Source: Choristoneura fumiferana (taxonomy: Eukaryota; Arthropoda; Insecta; Lepidoptera; Tortricidae). From it: a stretch of DNA of 64,000 nt. A program made the translations under genes and the position numbers. The notes beneath the pieces are model-generated. The model had not been told where the DNA came from. It did not search any database and saw only the letters and a program-made list of their open reading frames with translations. Shown piece by piece: positions 31,946-42,841 of this stretch. Position 1 is the stretch's first letter. Each line of letters begins with the position of its first letter. The stretch is taken from positions 2,364,769-2,428,768 of the forward strand of contig NC_133495.1 of NCBI RefSeq assembly GCF_025370935.1. Direction: 5' to 3'.

Positions 31946-32012
31946 TCGTAATGGCTACGGAACCCTATTTTTCGGCGTGTCCGACACGCTCTTGGTCGGT
32001 TTTTTAATATTG
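31946..32012. repeat. Dispersed transposon tail (ggaaccct...tcggtttttt)
   Basis: Reads cggaaccctatttttcggcg then tgtccgacacgctcttggtcgg and a T run. Same class as the blocks near 893, 57474-57520 and 62018-62065. Confidence 0.5.
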
Positions 32013-33259
32013 GTGACGATGTCTGGCAAAAAATGTGTTCCTAACTGCGATAAATCTCGTAACTATTGTTTTTTTTTTTAAAGTTATACTTCCATTTTCT
32101 TATACTTTCTGTTACAAGATCGCAAAGTTGTGTCTAAACAGAGCAAAATTGAACAAGTTTTATGTTTGTATTTATATTATGTGTAATTACTCTTAAAATG
32201 AGTAATAATACAGCATATATACGTGCAGAATTAACTCCAGAATTTGAAATGTGATTTCACTCGTAAACTGATTTAAACCACCTTTCTTTCTGCTGACCAC
32301 CACCTGATCCGCTGCTCGAGGGGTCAACAATTAATATAAGTACTTGCAACTTTTAAAAATCGGACCCAGTTAATAATATAAGGAAAGATAGAAAAGTACC
32401 ACTCCAAAGGACGTAAAAAGACGCGACTGACATTTTTTGCGAGATATGCTCACAATCACTCTTTGGAGCAAATAAAATATGGATTGCTACAAAGAAATCT
32501 TGAAAATAGTTTTAATCTTCCTCGTATAATAAACACAAAAGTAAATAAGGACGTATGTCTGTTTGTTATCTTTACGCTTTACCCTCTGAACTGATTTAGA
32601 AGATAGTTTGGGCTACTTTTTATTCTAGCAATAAGCATAGTGCCTGTAGGATAGTGTTAACAACACAATCATACTTACTCCCTCTTGTTGACCCACTCAC
32701 TAACAATATTTGTTGTTGTGTCTGTGTTAGTGTTAAACAAGTATGATTCGCCAACTGTATTTCGGTGGACATCTGTTATTGGCTTTTGTTTAGTACCTAA
32801 GTCTTATTATAATGTTCTGTATTGCTATTAAACACCCCAAATAAATAAAATAAAATAAAACTGCATTCTTCGCAGATCAAGTTGCAGGCAACAGCTAGTT
32901 CTTCTTAAAAAGACTGTATCATCTTACCAAATTATTTATTTAGATGTTTTCAAGCGATTCCTGAAACTGTGAGTTGAGGAACTGCTTAAATATTGAAAAT
33001 CTAAATTTTTCAGGAGCCGATGATGTCATATTACATGTGTTTCCTAATCCAGACAAGGATTTTGATAGGTTTAACACTTGGACAAATGCAATTGGAGGTC
33101 ATGTTTCGTCTTTGGATCCTCACACTGTATTTGATTGCCGAAGAGTGTGCCACTTACACTTCTAACCAAGATATCACACTCGAAGTAAACGACTGCGTCC
33201 TATTACAGTACCAACATTACACTTATCAGGTATGAATTAAATAGTATATTGTGTCTTAA

Positions 33260-33357
33260 GGGCGGTAAATAAGAATTACGGACGAGAGTCTATTAGAAGC
33301 CCGAAGTCGAAGACTGAGGGCTTTAATGAGTCGATGTTCGTAATTCTAGTACCGCCC
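33260..33357. mobile_element. Small hairpin MITE in the P-like gene intron
   Basis: GGGCGGTAAATAAGAATTACG at the left and CGTAATTCTAGTACCGCCC at the right are inverted with few mismatches, and the 98 bp fold back on themselves almost entirely. Confidence 0.65.
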
Positions 33358-34158
33358 GTGCGAGATACAATGTTTTTCATCACATTTGCAAGTAAAGTTT
33401 TATATTTGTAAAAGAAAAAATATAATTGTTCCAAATATTGGCGATACCTTAGGCTGTGCTCTTGGCAGCGTCGCCCTCTACCTCTCCCTCCCTCGGCATG
33501 CGCCGCAACGTGCGTGTGCATGTGGTCCATGTAGTCCTGCAGCAGCGCGCGCAGCACCATCAGTACGGGCACTGACTCATGCGACCGACCTTGGGCTTCA
33601 TGACAAGACAATGTGTACGCGCAATGACTCATTTACCGACCACGGGTTTCATGACAAGCACATTAAGGTCGAGGGTTTTATTTGGGGGGTTGCAACTAAG
33701 GTAGCCTGCATGTTACGACACTGTTTACGAGCAAGTGTGATGAAAACATTATTTACCATGTTGACAACCAAATAAACATGCAAGTGCAAGTGACACAGGG
33801 TAAATGATACTGCACTGTCACTGCTACAAAAATCTTTATTTAACCCTTTTCCAGGCTTAAACCATATAGCGACCACAGAAATGTACACAAATATTCGACC
33901 TTGCTATGTTTACAATATAAAGTAACACAATAAAATAAAGTTGTTAAAAATACTATTCACCTTTAAATTAATCCCTCATAGGTAAAAAATATAAAGCTTT
34001 CTTAGGCCTCTAGGTTGGCAACGCATCTGCAATCCCCCTGGTGTTGCAGGTGTCTATGGGCGGTGGTGATCTCTTACCATCAGGAGACCCACTTGCTTTT
34101 TTGCCATCCAGTGAAATAAAAAAAAATGGGGCTTGGAAAAGGGTTAAAAAAAATATTA

Positions 34159-34553
34159 TCCTACTAATATTATAAATGTGAAAGTTTGTGAGTGAGTGAG
34201 TGAGTGAGTATGTTTGTTACTTCTTCACGCTGAAACGGCTGGACGGATTTAGATGAAATTTAGCGAAAAGTTAGTTTATAACCTGCATTAAAACATAGGA
34301 TACTTTTTATAGGCTTAGAGCAATGAAATTTGGTATGTAGGTAGCTGGATCTTTGGAATAACACATAGGCTACTTTTCTCCCGATGTTCTCACGGGATAG
34401 GGATAAAAATCTTGAAATAATAACCGCTGGGCTTAGAGTCATGAAATTGGTATGTAGGTGTAGGTAGCTGGATGTCTCGAAAAACACATAAGATTTCAAT
34501 TGCAACTACCCGACCAAATAGTTTACGCGTGCGAAGCCGCGGGTAAAAGCTAG
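34159..34553 (+). mobile_element. HeliNE (non-autonomous Helitron), complete
   Basis: It starts A|TCCTACTAATATTATAAATG and ends CGAAGCCGCGGGTAAAAGCTAG|T. This gives a TC 5' end, CTAG 3' end preceded by a CG-rich short hairpin, and insertion between A and T without duplication, all rules of Helitrons. A (GAGT)n tract lies near the start. Non-coding. Confidence 0.85.
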
Positions 34554-34734
34554 TTTACTATAGTTGTGAGACAGTTATTGCTAATTTATTCAGGGGACTA
34601 TAAGAACCCAGAAACATTCCCAATAAAGGGGAATACTAGGCAAAGTTAATAGATATCAACAAAAACACAGTTATAACTACTTGATTTCAGTAATCAGATT
34701 AACGGTTACTTTATTACAAGCTTTTATTTTTTGG

Positions 34735-34990
34735 TTTCACCTGTCCCCGTTGTTGGTCTGTCTGTCTGTAATGTAACTAAATCTTGCAAGTTAAATTCGA
34801 CCAACTTCCAGAAGTTGGATTGACTTGAAATTTGGTATTCTTAAATAAATTGCGTGACAATATAATAATCTGGTAGTGACATCTTGGTAGTCCAGCCAGG
34901 ATCGTCTCCACAAGACGGAACTCTTCAACAGTTAATGGCATCAACTTGAAATTTGTTATGCAAATTTAGTTTGGGTGACATTACAAGTAC
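34735..34990 (+). repeat. Dispersed repeat ('cacctgtccccgttg ... aatctggtagtgacatcttgg')
   Basis: Shares 'acaat(a)taataatctggtagtgacatcttgg' and 'gaggatcgtctc' wording with 36235-36400 and, less well, with 2930-3060. Confidence 0.5.
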
Positions 34991-35645
34991 AGTCAGCAAA
35001 AAAAAGCTTGTTTTTAAAAATGTTTTTTTTACCAAAAACTTATGTAACTTGATTAATATAGTTAGTTACATGTAATATTAACTACTTGTAGTTAACTACA
35101 TATAATCGTAATCTGAAATAAGATTTCGAAATGTTTTTAATTACGCCCTACACTGGCACTTATTACAATAATGATAAATAGAAATTGACAATAAGGGGCA
35201 TTCGCCACATTCGCATACAGTGACAGCAACAGTGTAATGATTATGGTACATCGACGTCAAAGATAGGTTTACACTTTACTTCCTGGTCGCTGTCATTTTA
35301 TGTTTGCAATTCTCAATAAATTGGTCAGTAGGCTTACAGTGACAAGATACTAGAGCAGGCATGCACAGACTTATTAGGATTAGGACCAGGGCCATCCGCC
35401 CAGATTATGAGCTGAAGGCGGCCGCAGCTTCGCTAGGTTTTCGCTATTAGTTATTAGGTCTGTGCATCAGTGTCCTAGAGTGTAAAGATTTATTGTTGGC
35501 CTCGACTGTACTTGGTCGTATTCGGCGAGGGAAGCTATCTGTAATTCATTAAGGTGGCATATAGAAAGTGAAGACGGGATTTATTGACCGAAGTAGACTT
35601 GAACAAGTTCAGCGACCGTATTAGGCGAACGCAGTAATGTAATTC

Positions 35646-35745
35646 ATCATCCCAGCCTATATTCGTCCCACTGCTGGGCACAGGCCTCCTCTCAGAACAA
35701 GAGGGCTTGGGCCATAGTTCCCACGCGGGCCTAGTGCGAATTGGC
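35646..35745 (-). repeat. SINE, 3' fragment
   Basis: Reverse complement of the last 100 bp of the SINE at 62550-62855 (tcatcatcccagcctatatt, cagaacaagagggcttggg, cacgcgggcc). Confidence 0.85.
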
Positions 35746-36234
35746 ACATTATAATGTAATTAATAATAATAGTAGAGTAATGTACTTGCCACATAATATT
35801 TATTTCTTATGTTTTAGGATTTTCCATAGAAAGAAGGCCCCTGCGAGACATTACTGTACAAGAATCGAATGACAATGATAACATGAGAAGACATCACAAG
35901 ATGGTAATATATATTGGTGCACATACTATATTGGCGCATGCATCAACTTCAGCAATTGCAGATTTAGCTCCTCAAAGCACTCTATGTGCGCCATCAACAC
36001 ACAAATCTCTCATCGGTACAATCAAGCAAATCTATGGCGCACACTAATTTCATCGGCACCCATTCTATCTACTTCTTCAGGTACCTAATAATTTAAACCC
36101 AATAACTTCCTTTTAAATCATCTAAATTATAATTTATTGAAAGGGCACTCCATGACATCCTTCGCAACCACTTGATCAATAAAAAAAGTGGTTTTTTAAC
36201 AAGCTTTTATTTATTATATGTATGTATGTGCGCG

Positions 36235-36400
36235 TCAAATCTTGCAATGATGATGATGATGATGTAAATCTGGTGACAATACAATAATCTGGTAGTGACA
36301 TCTTGGTGGTCCAGCGAGGATCGTCTCTGCAGGACGGGACTCCTCAATAGTTAATGACATCGACTTGAAATTTGGTACTGAAATGTAGTCATTGAAAATA
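36235..36400 (+). repeat. Dispersed repeat, second copy
   Basis: Same motif order as 34735-34990; begins after a gatgatgatgatgatg run. Confidence 0.5.
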
Positions 36401-37179
36401 TCCTAGAAATAGTCTTATCAGATATTTATGCACGCTTTGTGATGTCAAATATTGGTGCTGGTGACTATACGCAGGTAGGCCCTACATACGTAAAAAAAAA
36501 TCACAAATGACCAACAAACAAACAACCCCTGGGGTGGAAACCAAACAATCAGCACGTTTTTGTGTTCTTTTATCAAGTCAGTAATAAAGACAACAATCCT
36601 TCTTTTTGGACCCCAGAAGTCATCTGCTGTTTGTATATAGTTTCAATAGTTCAATAGTTTGTATATTTTCAGATCAAGGAATATTGCCAGTGGAATGTTG
36701 CGACACGGCCGACATTTTATTATTTTTCGACGAATTGTTCGATTCGGTAAACGGGAGTTACAACGCGTCCAGCAGGAAAACTGGAAAACCACTTTTGGGA
36801 GCTGTGACACCAAAGTCACCACATAAAAAGGTTTGGGTGGAAGCAATTCCCATCCTTAAATCGATGAAATATGTCACTAAAAAAAATAGTACGATTATCG
36901 TGCCAACAATAACCCACTGGCTCCAAACTATTGAAAATATTATGTATTTAGTAACAAAAATCTCCGAACAGTACGGATTAACGTCTTTATGGGCACGGCA
37001 TCTCAACCAGGACCCCCTGGAAAACTTCTTTGGGTGTATTAGAAGCCATGGCTATCGAAATACTTCACCGACTTGTGCTGGCTTTGATACAGCCTTTGCG
37101 GCATTGCTCATCAACAACTTGAGTAATGTTCAATCCTCGGGATCCAATTGTGAACAATTCATGCACAGTGTATAAATCA

Positions 37180-38135
37180 TAAGAAAAATATTTTTCGGAA
37201 AAATGGAAATTTTGAATTCTACTGTAGAACTTGACTGAAAATTGCAATTTAAATTTTGTTGATCTTAAGTTGAAATGAATAAATTGGAATATGTTTCTCC
37301 GTCAACTTTTAGAATCGTGATATCTCGGGAATGGTAATTCTTAGAAAAAAAGTATAAAGACCATTTTTGTAGATAATTTAAAGACTATATTTTTTGCCTC
37401 GGCTACTTTTTGATAAAACTTACTATTTTCGGAAAAAAAAAAAACAAATAACATCAAATTTTGAACTTTGACCCCGAATAACTTATTGCACACATGGGAT
37501 CAATGGGAACTTTTGACACTTTATTCCTAATGGTGTACCCAAGGTATCCACCAAAATTCAGCTTTGTCGGAATTTATGGAAATTGAAATGTCTATATTGA
37601 GCGGAGTAGAGGTTGCTCACATAATCTCGTATGTCAAGGTGTTTCGGCAGAAATAGCCTCGGCACTTATATATTCCGGAAATGAAGGTTCATACCTACCG
37701 ACTGGAATTGGTTTCATGCTGGTGTCAGAGTCAGATGGGTATATTTAGGGGTCCTGGTGGTCACCTTTGAGAGCGTCTGCCGAGCACTTCCGGCAAAAAA
37801 AATACTGACATATTTCGCTTTTCTGTATCTACCAGTAAATTCCTAACTGATGCCATGACTATTATTTCAATATCAGATGGGTTAAATGACGCCCCTTTTT
37901 TCGCACCGGAAGTGACTATTTATTTGGTACTTTCGGCAAGTTCCGCCGCGGCAGACTATCAAATTCGGACTTAGCATCAGTTTTATGGGAAACCATTGTG
38001 CGTTTCATCGCGGTATCAAGTAGGTACGAAATTTTGCAGTCCGCTCTCCGTCTATAAGAGAGTACTATCAAAATAAAAATTGTTTGACGTACCCTAACAC
38101 CGATATGATGAATTGTTTCTCAAATATGCAAGATA
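37180..38135. other. No gene recognised
   Basis: Downstream of the P-like gene. Sparse 'cttccggcaaaaaa' and 'gcaccggaagtgac' motifs could belong to a non-coding transposon, but I see no ends. Confidence 0.35.
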
Positions 38136-38139
38136 TTGT

Positions 38140-38483
38140 TATTTACATTCCTGCGTATTTCGCCTCCTGGCACATTTAGCTTTGAGCCTGAAGATTGGGA
38201 AAAGTATAAAGCAAGATTTGTGCGATACATGAGCTTGTCGGGCAACGATAAATTAGACGATAACGACAAGGTGAATTACCTTTTGTATTGTATGGGGGAA
38301 AAGGCAGAAGACGTTATAATTCAGTTCGGAACTAAACTCGGCTACACAGATTTGCTTTCCAAGTTTGACGACTTCTTTTCACCTAAGAAAAACATCATAT
38401 ATGAGAGGTACAAATTTAATTCAAGATTTCAAAAGGAGGGTGAAAAGCTGGAAGAATTCAATCAAGAAATTACATCCCAATAG
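38140..38483 (+). pseudogene. Ty3/gypsy gag fragment
   Basis: ORF begins PPGTFSFEPEDWEKYKARF, continues NYLLYCMGEKAEDVI, FDDFFSPKKNIIYERYKFNS, QKEGEKLEEF. This is the gag of K02A2.6-like Ty3 elements, with the usual Y-x-MG-E-A-E-D. It stops at 38483, where Tc1-like sequence starts. Confidence 0.8.
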
Positions 38484-38737
38484 CATGACAATGTCCGCAA
38501 ACACATAGCTGGGGCAACTCAGACTGTACTGAATAACTCCCATATTCGTGTGCACCATGACCAGCATATAGTTAGGATTTAAACCACATTGAGCATCTCT
38601 GGGACCATTTAAAAATAAGGGTTCGAGAGCATTAGCGAGAGGTTCACGACAAGCAGAAACATATCGATGCTCTGAAACATGCGTGGGAAGAAACACCAGC
38701 TCAAACCGTGACCAATTTGATTAAGTGTGCATTCTAG
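38474..38737 (+). pseudogene. Tc1-like transposase C-terminal fragment
   Basis: HDNVRKHIAGATQTVLNN (second Asp region), then after a frame change IEHLWDHLKIRVRE with the third catalytic acid in the usual N-P-I-E-H-x-W-D context, then HAWEETPAQTV. Junction with the gag at about 38474. Confidence 0.8.
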
Positions 38738-38989
38738 GCTCTAAGGATGTGCAAACAAGAGAGGAGGACACGCTCGATACCAAACGATAAAAAAAAATCA
38801 GCAAGTGTCAATTTTTTCCCCTTTTTTGCGGAGAGTTTCTGTTTCGTTTTTTTCTGTTCTGTTTTGTTCTGTTTTGTTTCTAAGAGAATTTCTTGGATGG
38901 ATTTCGAATTGATTTCCTTTTGATTCAATTTGTTGATAAATATTAATTTATCTATTGAGTTTAATAAAATGTCTAAAACTTTGTCTGAA

Positions 38990-39270
38990 TTAAAGGAGGG
39001 ACATAAATTGATTTGTTTGGAATAGAGGGGGAAATGACTTATCATTTACTACTGCATTGTATGATCTTTTATGAAATAAATCTGTGCTGTCTTTTATTTT
39101 CCGTATTTTCACTGGGCAATCTCTGGATATAGTTATGTGCTGAACGCGACCTGTGTACATTACAGGAAGCATTTTTTTGTGTCAATTGTACATATTCTAA
39201 AATTATGGTTGTCTCCACATACTGAGCATCGTTCCACATTTTTACAATATTTATTTACCAATGTGGCCAT
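38990..39270 (-). pseudogene. LINE ORF1 (gag) zinc-knuckle remnant
   Basis: Minus strand: KNVERCSVCGDNHNFRICTI (C-x2-C-x4-H-x4-C) followed by KRSYNAVVNDKSFPPLFQ. Spacing and the 'SYN(A)V' wording are typical of arthropod LINE ORF1. The rest toward 38740 is full of stops. Confidence 0.5.
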
Positions 39271-39274
39271 ACGC

Positions 39275-39600
39275 ATTTCGCTAGGTGGGTCTTGAATAGT
39301 CTGGCAGGACGACCAAATTGATGGTTGAGTTAGCTGAGGTGTTGGGTGAGATTATTCTACCGACTGGTAAGCGTGGTTGATGGTGAATGGTGTATGATAG
39401 GCGTGGAAAATGATAATGGATGGGGCGTAGGTATGGATGAGCAGAACATGTCGACTGAGGCATTAGTGGGTGTATATCAAGTGCTGACGAAGGTGATGCA
39501 GGAATATCGGTAACAGCTGGACTGGTTGGGTCGGCCAAACGGGGACGCACTTGATCAGCATTAAAATAAAATAACGCTGTTCGTTGCAACCTGCACGGAG
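39275..39600 (-). other. Proline/serine-rich ORF, unrecognised
   Basis: Minus ORF 39281-39589 (VRPRLADPTSPAVTDIPASP..., HYHFPRLSYTIHHQPRLP). It lies just upstream of the LINE ORF1 remnant on the same strand and could be its linker region. Low confidence. Confidence 0.25.
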
Positions 39601-39779
39601 TGCCACGCGAGTGCTCGAATTAGCTTAATTGTGTTGCTAAATTGCAAACTCAGATAAGTCCAACTCCAAATTTTAAGATTTTGTTGTTACGTGTATGGAG
39701 TGCCCCCCTATAAATATTTATTTTTGTAATTTAACTACAAAACTAAATAGCGGCTTTGACAAGACATTTGTACTTCAAA

Positions 39780-39930
39780 TTTTCATTGACATACTCTTAT
39801 ATTTTTCCAGTAAAGTGCCTGTGACATACGGACGGACGGAAAAACAGACAGACAGACAGACAGACAGACGGACGGACTTGACGAAACTATAAGGGTTCCG
39901 TTTTTGCCATCTTGGCTCCGGAACCCTAAA
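39780..39930 (+). repeat. Retroelement-type 3' tail, second copy
   Basis: cggacggacggaaaaacagac, a long gaca run, cgaaactataagggttccg, then 'cggaaccctaaaaa'. Matches 1680-1735. Confidence 0.55.
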
Positions 39931-40848
39931 AACTGTAATTTATTCATATCAAAATCCGTTTACTACTTTTTCTAAATATTTTCAATGTACCGTGTACGTG
40001 TACCTTCCGTTACAGTTTTATAATAGACTGAAAATTCTGTTCACAATATACAACATTAATCACACCAAAACAATTAAATACATTTATTCATTTTGGGGAA
40101 ATTATTTCTCACCACTGGCAACTCTGTCCATTTTCACGGCAGCAGTATTATTGTCTCACTTCATCGGTAATTAGTTGATTAGTGGAAGAAACGAGACAAA
40201 TATAGTTTACTTTGGTATAATGTATCGGTTTCAAAGCTACGTCTTTCTAACTATCAAGTGGCGACACATATCTGAGAATCGTTTGTAAGACGTTGCTGCT
40301 CTAGTATATAGAAGCTTATTGTTGCGAGTTATGAACTACAATTTGTTCTATTAGGATTCATGGGTAATAAAAGTAATAAGCATGGAAAGTTCTGCTAAAA
40401 TCGAAATTATAAAAAATCAAAAAGGTGGAGATTCAGTGTTATGGTGTAGGTATCAATATCTTCTATATTAATAATTTCGTCGACTCGATCGAAAACTTTT
40501 ATAAATAACAAAACACAAAGAACTGTAACTCATGTGACTGTGTAAAACGAAACGGCTTGCCGGAAAACTTGAGTGAATCTTATCAAAATTAAATTCTTTT
40601 CTTCAGTCGCTGACGTTTCGTGAAAATATTGTATTTGACACTTTTTTATGATATACTCTTTGTTATGTATTTTTTAAACCTGAGATTGGCCGATTGCGAT
40701 AACAGCCATAGAAAAAAGAATACTAACCATAACCATAAAACTGGAAGTTTTAGTTCAAATGACATTTACTTAGTTTTGCATAGTGATTTACTTTGTTTGG
40801 ATTACACACATCATGCCGAAAATCGTAAGTATTTCATAAAATCTTTTA
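39931..40848. other. No gene recognised
   Basis: AT-rich. Small ORFs without family features. The last part may contain degraded upstream Helitron helicase sequence. Confidence 0.35.
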
Positions 40849-41310
40849 TTGGTCGTGTCTCTGTCTTCGTTTAGTCTTTTATTTGATGATACCAATTCAA
40901 TTCAATTGAACGACCCCGTTCAATTCAACGACCAAGTTGTCGAGAAAATCTTAGGCCTGCTTAAAATTTATGAGAGTTCTGACGCTGTGGTTGAGGACGA
41001 TCATAATGATGTTTTAAACTATCCTGTAGAATTCCTCAATTCTATAACGCCTGCAGGACTACCACCACACATTCTAAAATTAAAAGTTGGTTGTATAGTA
41101 ATGCTTTTGAGAAATTTAAACTCGACTGTTGGGCTGTGCAACGGAACCCGTCTTATTGTTAGAGCGTTAGCTTCACGTGTCATTGATGTTGGGAACCAAC
41201 AAGAATATTTTTATTTATGTTTTTATTATGGCAACACCGTTTGCCCCCCTCTCTCTCTGCTTGAATATGCTTACGATGTAACGCGTGTGTCTCTTGTGTT
41301 CATTAATTAA
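40849..41310 (+). pseudogene. Helitron Rep/helicase protein, C-terminal fragment
   Basis: VEKILGLLKIYESSDAVVED, YPVEFLNSITPAGLPPHILK, LKVGCIVMLLRNLNSTVGLC, NGTRLIV. These are the conserved C-terminal motifs of the Pif1-like helicase domain of Helitrons (G-x-P-x-H-x-L-x-L-K-V-G and NxxxGLCNGTRL). The Rep and Walker motifs are absent. It diverges after 41230. Confidence 0.9.
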
Positions 41311-41344
41311 AATAAACTGTTTCTTGGTGTAAAAAAGTGTTTTC

Positions 41345-41654
41345 GTGCCACTACCAACTCCCACAGCCATTATACTGAACCCATCATATGGTCCTTCGCA
41401 AGAACCAGCTGCCTGTGGCGATTTTTTTTGGGTTGGTGATGTGTGGTACGCGATCGTCGCGAGCTCCGCCATTACGAGAACATTAGTGGCGTTTCGACGT
41501 AAAAAAGGCGCTAATCACGAAGAGAAGAGACAGCGAAGTACGGTGGTGCTATTGCCAGGCAAGAAGTCGTCGCCTGCGAGACCAAAACGAGCTGGAAAAT
41601 TCATACCTAAAAATAGTGCATAACAATATTGGCAAAAATTACCAATACCTATAG
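41345..41654 (+). other. ORF of unknown origin before a BEL-like LTR
   Basis: Open to 41623. An alternative frame starts MVLRKNQLPVAIFFG. Basic C-terminus RRKKGANHEEKRQR. I do not recognise it; it may be part of an LTR. Confidence 0.25.
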
Positions 41655-41958
41655 AAGTAACAGAACAAATCTATTCGGCAGTGCGTGGCGCGGTAATCGC
41701 GGCATCGTCCTGGTCGTCCAATAGGTGGCGCGAGGAGCGAAACCGCCAACTGCGACGCGGCGCGGCGCGAGCGACGGGCCAATCAGCGCGCAGCGGAACG
41801 AAGCAAGTGACGCGACACCAAACCGGCCGAATCGAACGGACGCCATTTTCCTCTCCAGTTCACGTCGCGCCTTGTGCTACATTTCAGATTTTGTTTTGTG
41901 TTGAACATTTTAGCAGACATTTTAGTGTTTTGGTATATTGTCTTGTCTAGTTTAAAAC
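41655..41958 (+). repeat. Probable LTR/leader of a BEL/Pao element
   Basis: CG-rich, then ggacgccattttcctctcc and a leader ending in aaacATG at 41959, where a BEL-type gag begins. The LTR boundaries cannot be fixed because no second copy is in the window. Confidence 0.4.
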
Positions 41959-42611
41959 ATGTCTAGTTTAGAGCATTTAATTCAAAAGCGGGGCTATGTA
42001 AAAGCCTCGATAACGAGGCTCTTTGACGGTATAGAGGAGATGAGTAGGTACTCATTCGACAGAAATGTTGCAAATTAAAAAGCAAAGGTGTGTCTCGGCG
42101 TTCAAGGCCTATGAAAGGTTGAATGAAAGCATATTATGCTTAGACCCAAAAGATGCAGAGGACGTATCATCTTACGAACGTAAGTACTTAACAATTCTTT
42201 CCACATTGCAAGCCGAGTTAAATAAAAGGCAAAGTCTAGAGAAGGCACCTGCTCAGCGTCACATAAAACTACCGGTAATAGAAATTCCCACTTTCACTGG
42301 ACAATATAAAGAGTAAACCTGTTTTAGGGAATTATACAAATCGGTAATTGAAGTCTGATACCTCGCTAGACAGTGTTCAAAAATTGCATTATTTAAAATC
42401 CTATTTAAAAGGCGAACCACTTGACCTTATAAAAATTTTGCCCTTAATCGAGGCCAGTTTATGTGAAGCATTACGTTTGTTAGACGAAAGGTACTATAAT
42501 AAGTATAAAATCATAAACGAGCTTATATCCACCTTGCTAGACCTACCAAATATAAACAAGCCTTCCCCTACAAGTGTCAGGCAATTCATATCAGAACTTA
42601 ACTTAAAATAA
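41959..42611 (+). pseudogene. BEL/Pao gag, N-terminal part, frame-broken
   Basis: MSSLEHLIQKRGYVKASITR, then from 42065 in another frame AFKAYERLNESILCLDPKDA, LPVIEIPTFTGQYKE, stop, then VQKLHYLKSYLKGEPLDLIK, ALRLLDERYYNKYKIINELI and a stop at 42611. Same family as 22345-22880 but clearly a distinct lineage. Confidence 0.85.
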
Positions 42612-42841
42612 ATTACTTATTATAAGGCTGGAACATGTTTTGAAACTTTGCGGAAACTATTATAAAACGTAGATATTTTTTTTGTCTGCGTAATCATACA
42701 AAAAAAAGTTTAGATCAAACCTGTTTCAATCTAAATAAACAAAAAAGTTTTTGAATTAATTTTAATTAATAAATAAGTAGGTACATATTCTGCTTTCTTA
42801 AAGTTTGTTTTACTTCCTTCCAAATAAAATGAACCTGCTGC

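Larger units (their letters stand above)
32021..37175 (+). pseudogene. THAP / P-element-like transposase gene with missing catalytic centre
   Basis: Exon 1 begins 32021 (MSGKKCVPNCDKSRNY, THAP start; donor unclear). Exon 2 (33014-33228) after tttttcag gives ADDVILHVFPNPDKDF, NTWTNAIGG and VCHLHF. An in-frame TAA replaces the expected next codon, after which PRYHTRSKRLRPITVPTLH reads on to a CAG|gtatg donor. Exon 3 (35819 to about 35920) follows tgttttag. A last exon (36673-37175) has ECCDTADILLFFDELFDSVN, GKPLLGAVTPKSP and LNQDPLENFFGCIRSHGYRN, the hallmark C-terminal block of P-element/THAP9 transposases. The RNase-H-like core between them was not found. Introns contain a HeliNE, a SINE and a hairpin. 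Confidence 0.75.

Noticed and set aside
33276..33632. 118-codon minus-strand ORF
   Set aside because: It overlaps a hairpin MITE and low-complexity GC-rich sequence, and no family is recognisable.
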